From contig LCBT01000005.1 of assembly GCA_000997385.1 (NCBI GenBank), positions 1-59,262 of the forward strand: 59,262 bases of DNA. The letters are read 5' to 3'. The position numbers were made by a program, and so were the translations under genes. Below, one piece after another: positions 46,887 through 58,400 of this stretch. The notes beneath the pieces were generated by a model. That model made no database searches. It was not told where the DNA came from and was given only the letters and a program-made list of their open reading frames with translations. Each line of letters starts with the position of its first letter. Position 1 is the stretch's first letter. Origin of the DNA: Candidatus Daviesbacteria bacterium GW2011_GWA1_41_61. Lineage in GTDB: Bacteria; Patescibacteriota; Microgenomatia; Daviesbacterales; UBA10151.

Positions 46887-48035
46887 TTAAAACAAGGCTT
46901 GAGCAATTTTTTCAAAATAATTGTCGCTACCTAAAGCGAGAAAGGTATGTTTAATGGGAAAAATATCTTTATTTCCTTTCTCTCCTTGAACCTTTATCTC
47001 TATACAAGTGTAACTTTTCTTGTAATCCTCTATTATCAAATCCACTTCCTTGCCTCCATATTCTCTGTAAAAATACAGATTAACTTTTATATTAGCTATT
47101 TTTCGTTGTTTGGTAATCTCCGACAAAATAAAGTTTTCCCAAACCCCGCCTTTGTCCGGACGAAGGTCAAGAGGCCGGAAATCCCGCACTAAAATATTGC
47201 GTATTCCCAAATCATAAAAGTAAAGTTTTCTATTTTCCGATACGGCACGCCTGATATTGGTTTTAAACGAAGGCAAGGGAATCAAAATATAGTTTTTGAT
47301 AAAAATTTCAATGTAATTTGCAACGGTGGTGACATTTGCTCCCAAACTACCGGCTATTTCTCTTATTGATACTTCCGATCCCAGCTGAAGAGCTATTTTA
47401 GTAAGAATATCCTTGGCAAGCTTAGTATTTTTCAGTTCATAAATGTTAATAATATCTTTTAAGATATAAGTATCCAGGATATTCTGCAAAAGATCGATCC
47501 GCTCCGATTCTGATAATTGATCTTGAGTATATATTTCCGGATAGGCACCAAATATCTGCAGTTTTTCTGCCAAACTACGCTCAAAGATTGGTCTTTCAGA
47601 CCCTCTTGTCTTTTTATTTTCGGCAATCTCGAAAATAGACAGCGGTAAACAGTATGTTTCAAAAAAGCGCCCGGTCATGGTATCAAAATCTTTAGATTGC
47701 TGACGAAGTTCGCTGCTGCCGCTAGCAATCACCTTTACCTTAAACTCATCATGAAGAAGTTTGAGCATCACTGTTGCTTCAGGATAATTTTGGACCTCAT
47801 CGATTAAGATGACCTTATTCTCTTTAACAATTTTTTCCAGGACTTCTTTGCGGGGAGCAAATTTTTCTCTGTCTGATTCAAGATCAAAGTTAAACCTGAC
47901 TACACTTAACTCTTTTGCCAGTTTGGAAAGTAAGGTTGTTTTACCGGAACGCCGGGGTCCCCAGATATACAATATTTTATAATTGTCATCTTTTAAGTAT
48001 TGATTTATGGTTTTTTCAATCGCCCGTTTTAACAT
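46887..48035 (-). CDS. AAA ATPase with DUF4143 domain
   Basis: ILYIWGPRRSGKTTLLSKLAKEL, VILIDEVQNYPEA, C-terminal LYFYREYGGKEVDLIIED. Confidence 0.9.
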   Translation of the reverse strand: MLKRAIEKTINQYLKDDNYKILYIWGPRRSGKTTLLSKLAKELSVVRFNFDLESDREKFAPRKEVLEKIVKENKVILIDEVQNYPEATVMLKLLHDEFKVKVIASGSSELRQQSKDFDTMTGRFFETYCLPLSIFEIAENKKTRGSERPIFERSLAEKLQIFGAYPEIYTQDQLSESERIDLLQNILDTYILKDIINIYELKNTKLAKDILTKIALQLGSEVSIREIAGSLGANVTTVANYIEIFIKNYILIPLPSFKTNIRRAVSENRKLYFYDLGIRNILVRDFRPLDLRPDKGGVWENFILSEITKQRKIANIKVNLYFYREYGGKEVDLIIEDYKKSYTCIEIKVQGEKGNKDIFPIKHTFLALGSDNYFEKIAQALF

Positions 48036-48113
48036 GAGTTTACTATATCATTTTACTACTAATTTGTATATTGTCAATATATAATTTAATAATAATTTGT
48101 ATAAAAAGGTGGA

Positions 48114-49206
48114 TTAGGGAATACAACCGTTGCCACCATTATACAAATTACTAATTTCAGGGCCAGAAAGAGCCCGGTTATAGACTCTCAAATCATCAAT
48201 TTTGCCTGCGAATAATCCATATCCATCATTGTGTATACCGATAACCAAAGGAACAACACCTAATGGATTCGATACTGATGAATATACTCCGCTAGTTTGT
48301 TCATTTGCGGGATTTCCACCATCAAGATAGAGTCTTAAAAAAGAGCTTCCTTTAAAAGTTGCTGCAACATAATGCCATACACCGGCTGAAACAGAACCTA
48401 TTGGTACCTGCGCTGAATTTCCAGACGTATCAACTCCTGAAGAAACCCAAATCACAAAATTAGCACCCCCATAACTTCTGCCAAAGTAAACACCATAGTC
48501 AATATCACCAACCTCCCGACGCCATTTGGAAAGTATCAGCTCCATATCCTGAGCAGGAAGACCAGTATTCTTCCATGAAGAAACATAAAACCATCCTGAA
48601 ATAGTAAACTCATTAGTAAATAAAGCATTGCTCACTGTACTAATATAATCATTACTTCCATCAAAATTTCCGGCATTTTTAAAAACACCTGTAGGATCTG
48701 GTGTATGCTGCGTTATATTGGCTCCACCATAAGCTGTGCCGTTATTACCATTCCCTGAACTGTCCCTCACTTCTCCAGGGGTACTATTCCAGTTAGTAGT
48801 TTCATCCATCTTCCAATAACCAACCAAACCATCATCTAAAGTACCGTTGGGATCACAAGAAGGAGGATGATAGGTACCATTATAGACTCCAATGGCTGTT
48901 AAATCTCCTCTCATGGAACTTTTACAAAAACAGGTTTGGGAGGGTGAGTTACAAGACCTTAAGGGATGGTTATCTAAAGCAGCACACAGTTGAAAAGAGG
49001 AGGTGGCAGATTGAGGTACACCAAAATAGCTTGATCCGTCCGGATCTTTAGGGATTACTCCTTCCGAAAAATCATTGGGATCCAGCTGCTGGTATAAAGA
49101 AGAACCATAATCAAACCTGGTCTCTAAATTTTTAGCCAGAGTATCAATATTAGACCTTCAAGGTAAAACCTGAGGATATCTCTTTAAGTCTAGGCAAGTT
49201 AGGCAT
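48114..49206 (-). pseudogene. Type IV pilin fused to LamG-like domain, lacking the pilin TM helix and frame-broken
   Basis: Start MPNLPRLKEISSGFTL is followed by a junction straight to RSNIDTLAKNLETRFDYGSSLYQQLDPND..., ~98 bp missing relative to the pilin at 1-231; LamG-like DGLVGYWKMDETTNW...FDGSNDYISTV...IDDLRVYNRALSGPEI. Confidence 0.8.
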
Positions 49207-49259
49207 GATAGGAAAGGATGTACATCCATGATAACACTGACAGAAGGTAAACTTCAAGA

Positions 49260-50063
49260 TTAAACTCGAGGAGAAACCAGTATTAAAAAAACAAACTTCA
49301 CCAAGGCTTTAAACCTGGTAATTCTCCAAGGCTGGAGGATCAGTCTAAATAACCACTTAAAACCTAAATTCCAAATCCACCCCGGAGCTGACATTACTTC
49401 CCCGGAGATTTCATCAAAAGAACCCCCCACTCCCATAGCTACTTTTACTGGCAGATGAGGTAAATTTTTGGCAATCCACTTTTCTTGCTTCACCTGCCCA
49501 AAAGCCACAAAGAGAATATCAGTGTGACCGCTGGAATGGACCGAACCCGCCACTTCGTTTCCATCTAGATTCACTACCGGTCCATCTTCAGCTATTGTTA
49601 GCTTCAACCCCGGGTATTTCTTCTGAAGCTTTTGAGCTGCTTTTTTGACCACCCCCTCTTTCCCTCCCAAAAATCCCACACTAAAACCTTCTTGAGCTGC
49701 CCTCTGACAAAGCTTTTCCAAAAGATATACCCCTCCCACCACTGGGAAATGAGGCTTAGGCAAAAGTACTGGAAAAAGGAAAAAAGGCCAAAAGATGATC
49801 TTTTTTAACAAACTTTTTTGATTAAGCTCAAAGTTAGCCCAGCCTAATCTTAGGCTATCAGGAACAGCCAGGTCAGCGTTGTTTAGCACCTCCTTAAAAC
49901 GAGAGTCTTTTTGAGCCTTCATAATAAACTCCACATTGGTGGTCACGACATAATGTTTGTTCCGACCTTTAAGCCAGGTCATTATCTGCTCCGCTGCCTG
50001 ATGCAAATTGACCCTATCTATCCGAACTCCAAGGATATAGACTGGCTCCAATTTATCGTTCAT
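49260..50063 (-). CDS. WecB/TagA/CpsF family glycosyltransferase
   Basis: NVEFIMKAQKDSRFKEVLNNADLAVPDSLRLGWA, VGFLGGKEGVVKKAAQKL, GVGGSFDEISGEVMSAP. Confidence 0.92.
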   Translation of the reverse strand: MNDKLEPVYILGVRIDRVNLHQAAEQIMTWLKGRNKHYVVTTNVEFIMKAQKDSRFKEVLNNADLAVPDSLRLGWANFELNQKSLLKKIIFWPFFLFPVLLPKPHFPVVGGVYLLEKLCQRAAQEGFSVGFLGGKEGVVKKAAQKLQKKYPGLKLTIAEDGPVVNLDGNEVAGSVHSSGHTDILFVAFGQVKQEKWIAKNLPHLPVKVAMGVGGSFDEISGEVMSAPGWIWNLGFKWLFRLILQPWRITRFKALVKFVFLILVSPRV

Positions 50064-50180
50064 ATAACCTAGTTTATCATGGAGAAGATGTTGGATGTTA
50101 TCTGACTTCCGATTAAGATCTACTTTGATGTCTTTAATAGAACTTGTGATAGGGTTTTGGTTAAAGTATAGTGGCAGTGA

Positions 50181-51197
50181 ATGTTTAACTTTGGCAAACG
50201 CATCGGTATCGATTTAGGTACTGCTAACTCCCTAGTATATGTGGCTGGGGAAGGGATCATTTTAGATGAACCGACGGTCGTGGCAGTTGGTACTGATGAC
50301 AACCGGGTTTTAGCTGTTGGTAATGAAGCTAAAGAGATGTTGGGCCGGACTCCCGGCAATATTGCTGCTTCCCGACCCCTAAGAGATGGGGTCATTGCTG
50401 ACTATGTCATTACTGAAGCCATGTTGAGGTACTTTATTGACAAAGCCTGCGGCCGGTCCCGTCTGTTTAAACCCGAAGTGATGATCTGTGTCCCTGCCGG
50501 AGTAACCTCAGTAGAAAGAAGAGCTGTTTTAGACGCTACTCTTTCCGCTGGCGCCAAGACTGCTTATTTAATTGATGAGCCACTGGCTGCGGCTATTGGG
50601 GCTAAAATTCCCATTGCCAATCCTTCCGGCAATATGATTGTGGATATTGGCGGAGGAACCACTGGGGCAGCAGTGATCTGTTTGGGGGGAGTGGTGGTTC
50701 ACAATTCAGTTAGAGTGGGAGGTAATAAATTAGATGAAGCTATTCAATCTGGAGTCAAAAAACAGTACGGCCTCATTATTGGCGAAAATCAAGCTGAAGA
50801 GGTCAAAATTAGGATTGGCTCAGCCATCCCGGTTAAAGAAACCCACAATAAAACCATGCAAATCCGGGGGAGGGATACCGTCACTGGCCTGCCTAAAACC
50901 TTTGAGCTAACCACTAACGAAGTAGCAGAGATGCTTCAACCGGTCATCCAGAAGATTGTCTCGGCTGTCAAAGGAGTTCTGGAGCAGACCCCTCCGGAGT
51001 TGGCGTCTGACATTATTGATAAGGGTATTGTTTTTAGTGGCGGAACTTCCCAACTGAACAACTTAGACAAGTTAATGACTGAAGAGACAGGAGTCCCCTG
51101 CCATGTTGCCGAGAACCCTTTAATGTGCGTGGCCTTAGGTACAGGCCTAGCCCTGGAGAATTTGGATTTGTATAAAAGGAGTGTTAGTAAAAGATAG
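50181..51197 (+). CDS. mreB: Rod shape-determining protein MreB
   Basis: RIGIDLGTANSLVYVAGEGIILDEPTVVAV, MIVDIGGGTTGAAVICLGG. Confidence 0.96.
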   Translation: MFNFGKRIGIDLGTANSLVYVAGEGIILDEPTVVAVGTDDNRVLAVGNEAKEMLGRTPGNIAASRPLRDGVIADYVITEAMLRYFIDKACGRSRLFKPEVMICVPAGVTSVERRAVLDATLSAGAKTAYLIDEPLAAAIGAKIPIANPSGNMIVDIGGGTTGAAVICLGGVVVHNSVRVGGNKLDEAIQSGVKKQYGLIIGENQAEEVKIRIGSAIPVKETHNKTMQIRGRDTVTGLPKTFELTTNEVAEMLQPVIQKIVSAVKGVLEQTPPELASDIIDKGIVFSGGTSQLNNLDKLMTEETGVPCHVAENPLMCVALGTGLALENLDLYKRSVSKR

Positions 51198-52425
51198 GAT
51201 GAATATCGGATTTGATGCTTCCAGAAGCTTTATAGGCAAACGTACTGGCACTGAAAATTATTCCTATCAGGTTTTAAAACACCTGGCCCAGTTAGATCAT
51301 ACTAACAACTACTATATCTATCTAAGACCAGGAGCTGGTTTAGCCTTGCAAGGACAGACCCTGCAAGACTGGCCTGTAAATTTTAAATTTATTATCATCC
51401 CCTATCCCAGGCTTTGGACCCAGTTTGGTTTGGCTCTGCAAACTTTTAAAGATCCTTTGGATATTCTTTTTATTCCTGCCCATACCCTCCCTTTAATTAG
51501 AAAACCAGGGCTCAAAACAGTAGTTACTGTCCATGATTTAGGAGCCGAGTATCTCCCTCAAACTCATCAAATAAAACAAAGGCTCTATCTTTCCCTGATG
51601 ACTCACCACCAACTTAAATCCGCTACCCACCTCATTGCTGTCTCAGAGTCCACTAAAAAAGATCTCATCGCTAAGATCAAAATCCCGGAAAAAAAGATCT
51701 CAGTAATCTATGAAGGTTTCAACCAAGAGCTGTTTGCGCTCGTCAAAGATGATGTATTAAATAATGTTTTGAGAGAGTACGATCTGGTAAAAAATAGTTA
51801 CTTGTTATTTGTTGGGACTATCCAACCCAGGAAAAATTTGGAAAGATTAATTAGAGCCTACAAGGGTTACCTTGTGGGTGGCGCACAGGAGAGATCTCAG
51901 GTGTCGACCGCATCCCGACGTACGTCGGGAGAGGACGCACCTGAGATACCGAAGCGACAGGACCCGCAAGTTAAAAGTCTAAATCTTGTCTTAGCTGGCT
52001 CCAAAGGTTGGCTCTCTGATGAAATTTATCAGCTTCCTACAAAACTGGGGATAGAAGATGATGTTAAATTCCTAGGCTATGTCCCTGATAAACACCTTCC
52101 AGCTCTTTACTCCGGGGCCAAAGCCTTTCTCTACCCTTCCCTTTTTGAAGGTTTTGGACTGCCGATTTTGGAGGCCTTCTCCTGTGGTTGTCCAGTTTTA
52201 ACCTCCACTACCTCCTCCACCCCAGAGGTAGCAGGAGATGCAGCTATTTTAGTAAACCCTTACTCAGTGGATGATATCACCAGGGGTATCAAACAAATTA
52301 CCAACGATGAAAAACTTACCAATCAACTTGTAGCCAAAGGATTTGAACAAGTTAAAAAATTCAGTTGGGAAAAAGCAGCTAAGGAAACTCTCCAGATATT
52401 AATTGACACCGTTAAAAATTCCTAG
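51181..52425 (+). CDS. GT4 family glycosyltransferase with palindromic insertion
   Basis: LFVGTIQPRKNLERLIRAY, SLFEGFGLPILEAFSCGCPVLTSTTSSTPEVAGDAAILVNP. Confidence 0.93.
   Translation: MLVKDRMNIGFDASRSFIGKRTGTENYSYQVLKHLAQLDHTNNYYIYLRPGAGLALQGQTLQDWPVNFKFIIIPYPRLWTQFGLALQTFKDPLDILFIPAHTLPLIRKPGLKTVVTVHDLGAEYLPQTHQIKQRLYLSLMTHHQLKSATHLIAVSESTKKDLIAKIKIPEKKISVIYEGFNQELFALVKDDVLNNVLREYDLVKNSYLLFVGTIQPRKNLERLIRAYKGYLVGGAQERSQVSTASRRTSGEDAPEIPKRQDPQVKSLNLVLAGSKGWLSDEIYQLPTKLGIEDDVKFLGYVPDKHLPALYSGAKAFLYPSLFEGFGLPILEAFSCGCPVLTSTTSSTPEVAGDAAILVNPYSVDDITRGIKQITNDEKLTNQLVAKGFEQVKKFSWEKAAKETLQILIDTVKNS
51876..51970. repeat. Palindromic insertion element in the GT4 gene
   Basis: ATCTCAGGTG (51894-51903)/CACCTGAGAT (51938-51947) inverted repeat around TCCCGACGTACGTCGGGA (51913-51930); right end GATACCGAAGCGACAGGACCCGC resembles GATACTGCAGCGGCAGGACCCGC in tgt. 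Confidence 0.82.
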
Positions 52426-52482
52426 GAATTACGCTTATTTTATATTTGACAACAATATAGAAAGATGTCATTGTAAAAGTAA

Positions 52483-55400
52483 GGTGAAAAAACTGTCCAT
52501 TGGCCAGCTGCCCACTATTTAGGGGTCTCCCCGGATACTTTAAGAAACTGGGAAAAAATAAGAAAAATATTCCCCCAAAGAAATGAGGGAGGAATTAGAA
52601 GATATAGTATAGCTGCGTTAAAAAGGCTACAGCAAACCCATCCCTCTTCCCCCCACCCTGGTTTAATGGAAGAGCTTGAAGAAAACAGCCAAAAGGTAGA
52701 GGAAATTATCTTCAAACAACCAAAAACAAACATTTCCAGCTTAGTTTATCTCAGTAGTGAGGAGGTCGATCCGGAAGTTAGTTATCAACAAAGCAAAAAG
52801 GGTTATTTTGGCCAGCTTAAAAAAATATTTTTTATTACCTCCTCGGCGGTAGTTATCTGCTTTTTAATTTTAGCTACTGTGGCTCACACCCCGGATGGCG
52901 GCCCTGAGCGAAGTCAAAGGGACTCCTCCGGGGTGAATAAAGCTGCTGTTTTAGCAGAGTCCACTACCAGGCAATATCTGGAGATTAACTCGGATGTATT
53001 TTTAGGTGGGGATTTAGTAGTAGGCAGGACTATCAATGGGGTTAACTTTGAAGCCTTAGAAGGAGGAGGAATTCAGATCTCGGATCTGTTAGGGACTACC
53101 TCTTTAAACATTACCGGTCAAGGTTTAACTTTAGATGAAGAGCTGGCAGCCGGTGGAGCTCCTACTGTGGAAGGGTTAAATTTAACCTCTACTAAAAACC
53201 AGGTTACCTTCTCTACCGGGATAACCGGTGTTTTAACCTGGACACCTGCCTCTTCTTCTAAAACTCTAACTTTACCCAATATCACTGATACCTTAGTTAC
53301 TAAAACCTCCACCGATACCTTATCTAATAAAACCATTAAATCAGGAGATTCCAATACTATCTCCGGATCATTTCCGGATATTACCGGTATCACCTCACTG
53401 GGTACTGTCTCTACCGGTACCTGGAACGGAACTAAGATAGGAACAGGCTATGGAGGAACAGGACTCACTACCTATACCAAAGGTGACGTACTATATTCTT
53501 CTGCCTCAGATACTTTATCTAAACTGACCATCGGCTCCTCAGGACAGGTGCTGGCTGTCTCCTCCGGTCTGCCGTCTTGGACTACCCTGTCCGGTTCGGG
53601 GATTACCGCTGATTCCATTGATTTTACAGAATTAGCTGATTCCATGACCTTGGATGCTGATTTAGCCATCTCCCCTTCTGCCTCTAATTATTCAGTAAGT
53701 ATTGATTCCGGGACACTGTATATTGATACTGCCAACAACAGAATAGGGATCAACGATACTACCCCTTCCTATTCCTTAGATGTGACAGGTGATGCCAACA
53801 TTACCGGGGCTTTAACAATTTCGGGAAATATTATTGGCCCATCCTCCGGTACTTTAGGTTATTGGTCCAAAGCCTCCGGGGTGGTCTATCCTACCACCTC
53901 TGCTACCGATGATGTAGCTATCGGTGGAACTACCTCTTCGGCTCCTTTTTTTGTAGATGGAGCCACAGGTGCTACCACCATAGCTCCTGATACCGGATCA
54001 ACTACTGCTTTAACTTTAAAAGCTGCCCCCTCCGGATCTTCCGATATCTTCCAAGTCCAAAACAACGCCGGGGATACCACCTACTTTGCCATTAACTCCT
54101 CCGGGCAACTTAATGCTTCTGCTTTTCAGCTGACTGATGCTGCCAAAGCCATAGTGGGTACTGCTGTTCCCGGAGCCTGGGCTAATATTGCTTCTGTGGC
54201 TACCAATGATTTTACCTACAGAAGAGCTGTCTCTGTCACAGCTACAGGTGATCTGGCTTCCAACTATGAAGTAACTTTGGATATTACCACAGCCTCTACT
54301 GCTAACCAGATCTATTCCAATACCTATGGACAATCTGATCCATATAAAGACTTCCGGTTATTCTATACCACCGATTCAGGATCAACTTATACAGAAGTGG
54401 GAAGGAATGTGACCAACTTCTCCTCCTCCCGAGTGACTTTAACCTTCCAGTTATCAGCAGCTATCTTAGATGGAGCTACCTCCTCTACCAACTACTACCT
54501 TTTCTACTCTAACTCTGCCTATGCTTCCATGACTACACCTTCTACCTATACCGGAGATATCCAGATAGATTCTTTGGATTCCCAGGCTTCCAACTATACC
54601 TCATCTGATACCACCCAATTCCCCATTTCTGATGAAGCCACAATTTACAGTGAAGGCTCAGGATCTTTAAAGATGCAGGCTACCCAGGATAACATTGGTA
54701 CCTTTTCTACTACTTCCCAGGGACAATTACCTGCTGCCAGAACCAACTTTGGTCTGACTGCCCCAACTTTAGGAGGTACCCAGTATGTTTATGCAGTAGG
54801 TGGATCATCTGATGGCACAGCTGCTAATGCTACTAATACTATTTACTATACTTCTGTTAACTCCTCCACCGGTAATATCGGGACTTTTACTACCAATACC
54901 AATAACTTAACTACTGCTTCCATGGATAACTCTGTAGCCCTAGCTACCCCTCCTTTTGATGGAGGCACAGGAGCAGATGGAACACTGGATCTATCTTTAG
55001 GCTCAGGAGCCGGAGGCTGTAATGGGACAGGACTAACCTGGACATCAGGTACTTCTACCTGTACTATTGCCACCGCTACCAAATCCACCTTTAACTTTAC
55101 TACCATCAATGTCTCTGCAGGTACCACTTTAACCACTGATGGACCAAAAACCACCTCCAACTTTCTCACTATCAAAGCTACAGGAAATGTAACAGTAGCT
55201 GGAACCATTAATTTAGCTGGAAAGGGATATAATGGAGGTTCTGGCTGCAATGCAGGTGATGGTCCTGGCGGTGGACAACAGGTATGTTTATCTCGTAGAG
55301 GTGCTGGTGGTGGAGGTTATGGGGGAGCAGGGGGAGCAGGGGGGTGTACTGGTAGCTATTGCCCAGCTGGCGCTGGAGGAAGCACTTACGTAACGGACGA

Positions 55401-58400
55401 TTCAGGGAGCGGAGGTGGTAGTGGAGCTGGAGGCACCACAGCTGGTGCCGGGGGAGAAGGCATAAAAATCATCAGTAGTGGTGACATTACAGCTAGTGGA
55501 ACAATAACTACCAATGGGGCACAAGGTACAAACACTACAACGCCCCCTGGTCCAGGAGGAGGTAGTGGTGGAAGGCTCTGGCTGCTCGGAAATACTTTAA
55601 CTATTTCAGGAACAATCACAGCAAGTGGAGGCAATGGTGGCAACGTCACGGCTGACTCTACTGATGGATCAGGCGGCGGAGGCGGCGGTGGAAGAATTAC
55701 TCTTGAATATTCAAATTTATCAACTACAGGATCCAACCTCAATACTTGCGCTTCCGACAATAATTGCATTAGCAAAGGAACTGGCGGTGTTAATACAAAC
55801 AACTCCTCCAACAATGGTGTTAATGGTAATGATGGTGTTTATACCACAACCCAATCCAATCCTACCTTCTTTGTCTTAGGAGGTAAAAACACTTCAGGTT
55901 CTGCTACTTCTACTATTTATCAGGCTACTGCTTCTACTACTGATGGGTCTATAGGAGCTTTTTCTACTTCTGCTGTTCCTTTACCTCAAGCTTTGTATGG
56001 ACATTCTTCTAATGTGGTAACTATTAATGGGGCTAATTATCTTTATGTTATTGGTGGTAATAATGGGACTTCGGACCAGACTACTGTCTATCAGGGAACA
56101 TTTTCCGGTTCTGATATCTCTGCTTTTTCTACTTCTGGCCAAACTCAGCTTTCCTCTGGCCTTTCCTACCACTCTACTGTTTTTGGGACTATTTCCAGTA
56201 CTAACTACTTTTGGGTAATAGGAGGATTAAATGGTTCTACTGCCCAATCTACTATCTATAAAGGAACTATTGATTCATCAGGCAATATCACTGCTTTAAC
56301 TACCACAGGCCAGGATAGTTTGCCTCAGGGATTATATGGAGCCCAGGCTTTTATGGGAACTGTGGGATCTACTAATTACCTTTGGGTGATAGGTGGACAT
56401 AATGGAACTTCCAGGCAAACTACAGTTTACAGATGTACCTTAGAAAGTGATGGGGATGTTACTCCTTCTTCTTGTGTAACTTTAGGCCAGACACAATTAT
56501 CTTCCGGTACCTACTTGGGAGGGGCTTTCACCTTTACTGATGACTCTTCCAATACCTATGGATATTTAATTGGAGGGACTAATTCTGCTGTTTCTTCTGC
56601 TGTTTCTAAAGTAACTTATGGGACTGTTGATCAAACTAGCTATTCTGCCTCCAGGACTATTACTTCTACCAGTTTATCCAATAAAAATGATCTGCAGTTT
56701 AAAGTTTATTCAAGTAGAACCGGTTCATATATGAATTTACAGTTTTATGATGCTACCGGTGGCTGGCAAACCTGTACTTTTACTGTTTCTTCTGCTTCTA
56801 CCTGGGAAACTAAAACCTGTGATATTTCCGGAGTATCTTCTGCCAATAAGGATGCTGTGACCAGCCTTAAAATAGCTGTTTCTTCCTCTTCCACCTCTGC
56901 CTGGACAGGATATTTTGATGATATTAATGGTTTAACAGAGGCCACTGGAGCTGATTCCACCTCTGCCGGTTCATCTAATCTAGGTTCAGCTAATTTATCA
57001 CTTAATGCCCAAGGATCAGGGATCGTTCGGATTAACTACTCTGATCCATCAGATCCTACCAACTTTCCCAGCTTAGCAGGATCAGGGGGAATGATTGTCT
57101 ACAACGGTTCTAATACAGCCCTCTTTACTGTAGGATCAACCGGGGCTTTAACTGCTACCGGGGCTGTCTCAGGACTAACTGGTATTTCTTCCTCAGGGAC
57201 TATTACCTTCTCAGGACTAACTGCTTCCAGGGCAATATTCACTGATGCTTCTTCTAATTTAACTGCTACAGCTTTATCCTCAGTACTGGCAACTTCCATC
57301 TCTGATGAACAGGGATCAGGGGCTTTAGTCTTTGCTACCTCCCCCACTTTAACTACCCCTAATATTGGAGCAGCTACAGCTACTAGTATTAATAAAGTAA
57401 CTATGACTGCTCCTGCCACCTCTGCTACTTTAACCATTGCTGACGGCAAAACCTTGACCTCTTCTGCTTCTATCACTTTAACTGGAACTGATAGTTCAGC
57501 TCTATCACTAGCTAACAACTTAACCACCTCTGGAAACTATGCTTTGACTTTAACTACCACAGGCACCACCAATATTACCCTGCCTACCACCGGAACCCTG
57601 GCTACCTTAGCTGGAACTGAAACATTATCCAATAAAACCTTAACTGCTCCTAAATTTGCTGATTTAGGCTATCTAGCCGATTCCTCTGGTAATGAGCTGT
57701 TAATCCTGGACTTAAATGCTTCGGCTGTTAATGAGATCACTTTGGCTAACGCGGCTGCCACTGTTTCCCCTTCCCTTTCGGCTACCGGAGGTGATACCAA
57801 TATCTCCTTGACCTTAAACACCAAGGGCAGCGGTTCTTTGGTAGTGGGGACAACAACTGCCAATGCTGATAAGTTAGCTTTGCTTCCTGCATCCGGTGGA
57901 GCTTCTTCTTTTACCGGTACCTTTACCTCCGCGGATTTAACTGATAACAGAACCTGGACTTTACCTGATTCCACCGGCACTATTACTGTTTTAGGAAATA
58001 CTGTCAGCGGTTCCGGATCAGTAGTCCTGGCTACCTCTCCCACTTTAACTACCCCTAATATTGGTGTAGCTACTGCTACCAGTATCAATAAAGTAGCTAT
58101 TACTGAACCTGCTACCTCGGCCACTTTAACTTTAGCTGAGGGATCATCTTTAATCACCTCCGGAGCTTATGCTTTAACTTTAACCTCCACCGGTACTACT
58201 AACGTGACCTTACCTACCACCGGTACTTTAGCTACTTTGGCCGGATCTGAGACATTAACTAATAAAACCCTGGGAGCTACCAGCTTTTCAGGAAATCTAA
58301 CAGCCTCTAACACTTCGGTAGTTTCCGGTTCTCTGGTGGATGCTCCAGGAACAGGGACCTGTACCTCCCAAACTACCGGTACTACCCAGGCAGTACTGCA

